This document shows, piece by piece, positions 63,975 to 64,000 of a stretch of DNA of 64,000 bases. This stretch comes from Fragilariopsis cylindrus CCMP1102 (Eukaryota; Bacillariophyta; Bacillariophyceae; Bacillariales; Bacillariaceae). Within the stretch, counting starts at the first letter, position 1, and each line of letters starts with the position of its first letter. The DNA is taken from positions 54,817-118,816 of the forward strand of contig FMBT01000426.1 in assembly GCA_900095095.1 (NCBI GenBank), read 5' to 3'. A model generated the notes under the pieces. That model was not told the origin of the DNA. It made no database searches and was given only the letters and a program-made list of their open reading frames with translations. The position numbers and the translations under genes were made by a program.

Positions 63975-64000
63975 CTTTCCGATTCAGTTGCGGCATAATT

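Noticed and set aside
1-64000. tRNA, rRNA or CRISPR-like arrays
   Set aside because: I looked for cloverleaf arms, TTCGAATC-type loops and spaced identical repeats and found none that held up; the tandem repeats here lack unique spacers of constant length.

Overview
The window is nuclear DNA of a photosynthetic stramenopile, most likely a raphid pennate diatom. The support is a fucoxanthin-chlorophyll a/c antenna protein with a diatom-type plastid presequence (cleavage before Phe), two more proteins with ASAFAP-like targeting motifs, short GT-AG introns, PT-rich secreted proteins, MYND and LRR/F-box-type families, and an AT-rich background full of microsatellites. A low-GC Bacillariaceae relative such as Fragilariopsis would fit, but I cannot fix the species from sequence alone. 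About 20 genes are supported, on both strands, without operons.

Layout. 1-1.2 kb: no clear gene. 1.2-1.85 kb: FCP antenna gene (+). 3.5-4.7 kb: probable GPI-anchored surface protein (-). 5.9-11.2 kb: two low-complexity hypothetical proteins (+) separated by minisatellite-rich DNA. 11.6-12.8 kb: MYND zinc-finger protein (-). 15.1-22.6 kb: two convergent paralogous secreted metalloproteases of gametolysin (M11) type that differ in introns and C-terminal modules. 24.8-25.7 kb: membrane protein (-). 26.6-27.7 kb: F-box/LRR-like protein (+). 28.8-30.5 kb: serine acetyltransferase (+, two exons). 31.9-33.0 kb: TPR-like protein (+). 34.2-36.0 kb: LRR protein, probably with a ubiquilin-like first exon (-). 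37.1-41.2 kb: raffinose synthase/Sip1-type GH36 gene (+) broken by several single-base frameshifts. 42.5-43.3 kb: GC-rich thylakoid-lumen protein gene (+) lying between two ~115-bp direct repeats. 44.3-44.8 kb: small secreted or plastid protein (-). 46.0-47.1 kb: single-pass membrane protein (+). 47.4-49.8 kb: zinc-finger nuclear protein (-). 50.46-52.35 kb: an element bounded by perfect 30-bp terminal inverted repeats and holding a tandem array of ~190-bp units. 52.9-55.2 kb: armadillo-like protein (-). 56.7-63.6 kb: Sec7-domain ARF-GEF of the BIG class (+), intact in its first third and frame-shifted about a dozen times after that. 63.84-64.0 kb: the last exon of a gene entering from the right (-).

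The genes do not form one pathway. Plastid function (antenna, lumen protein), sulfur assimilation (serine acetyltransferase), carbohydrate metabolism (GH36), secretory traffic (BIG) and extracellular proteolysis (M11 pair) sit among lineage-specific low-complexity proteins. The most notable structures are the terminal-inverted-repeat element with its array of terminal-exon-like units, a minisatellite shared by the 3' flanks of two LRR-type genes, the direct repeats around the GC-anomalous lumen gene, intron turnover between the metalloprotease paralogs, and the clustering of frameshifts in only two genes.
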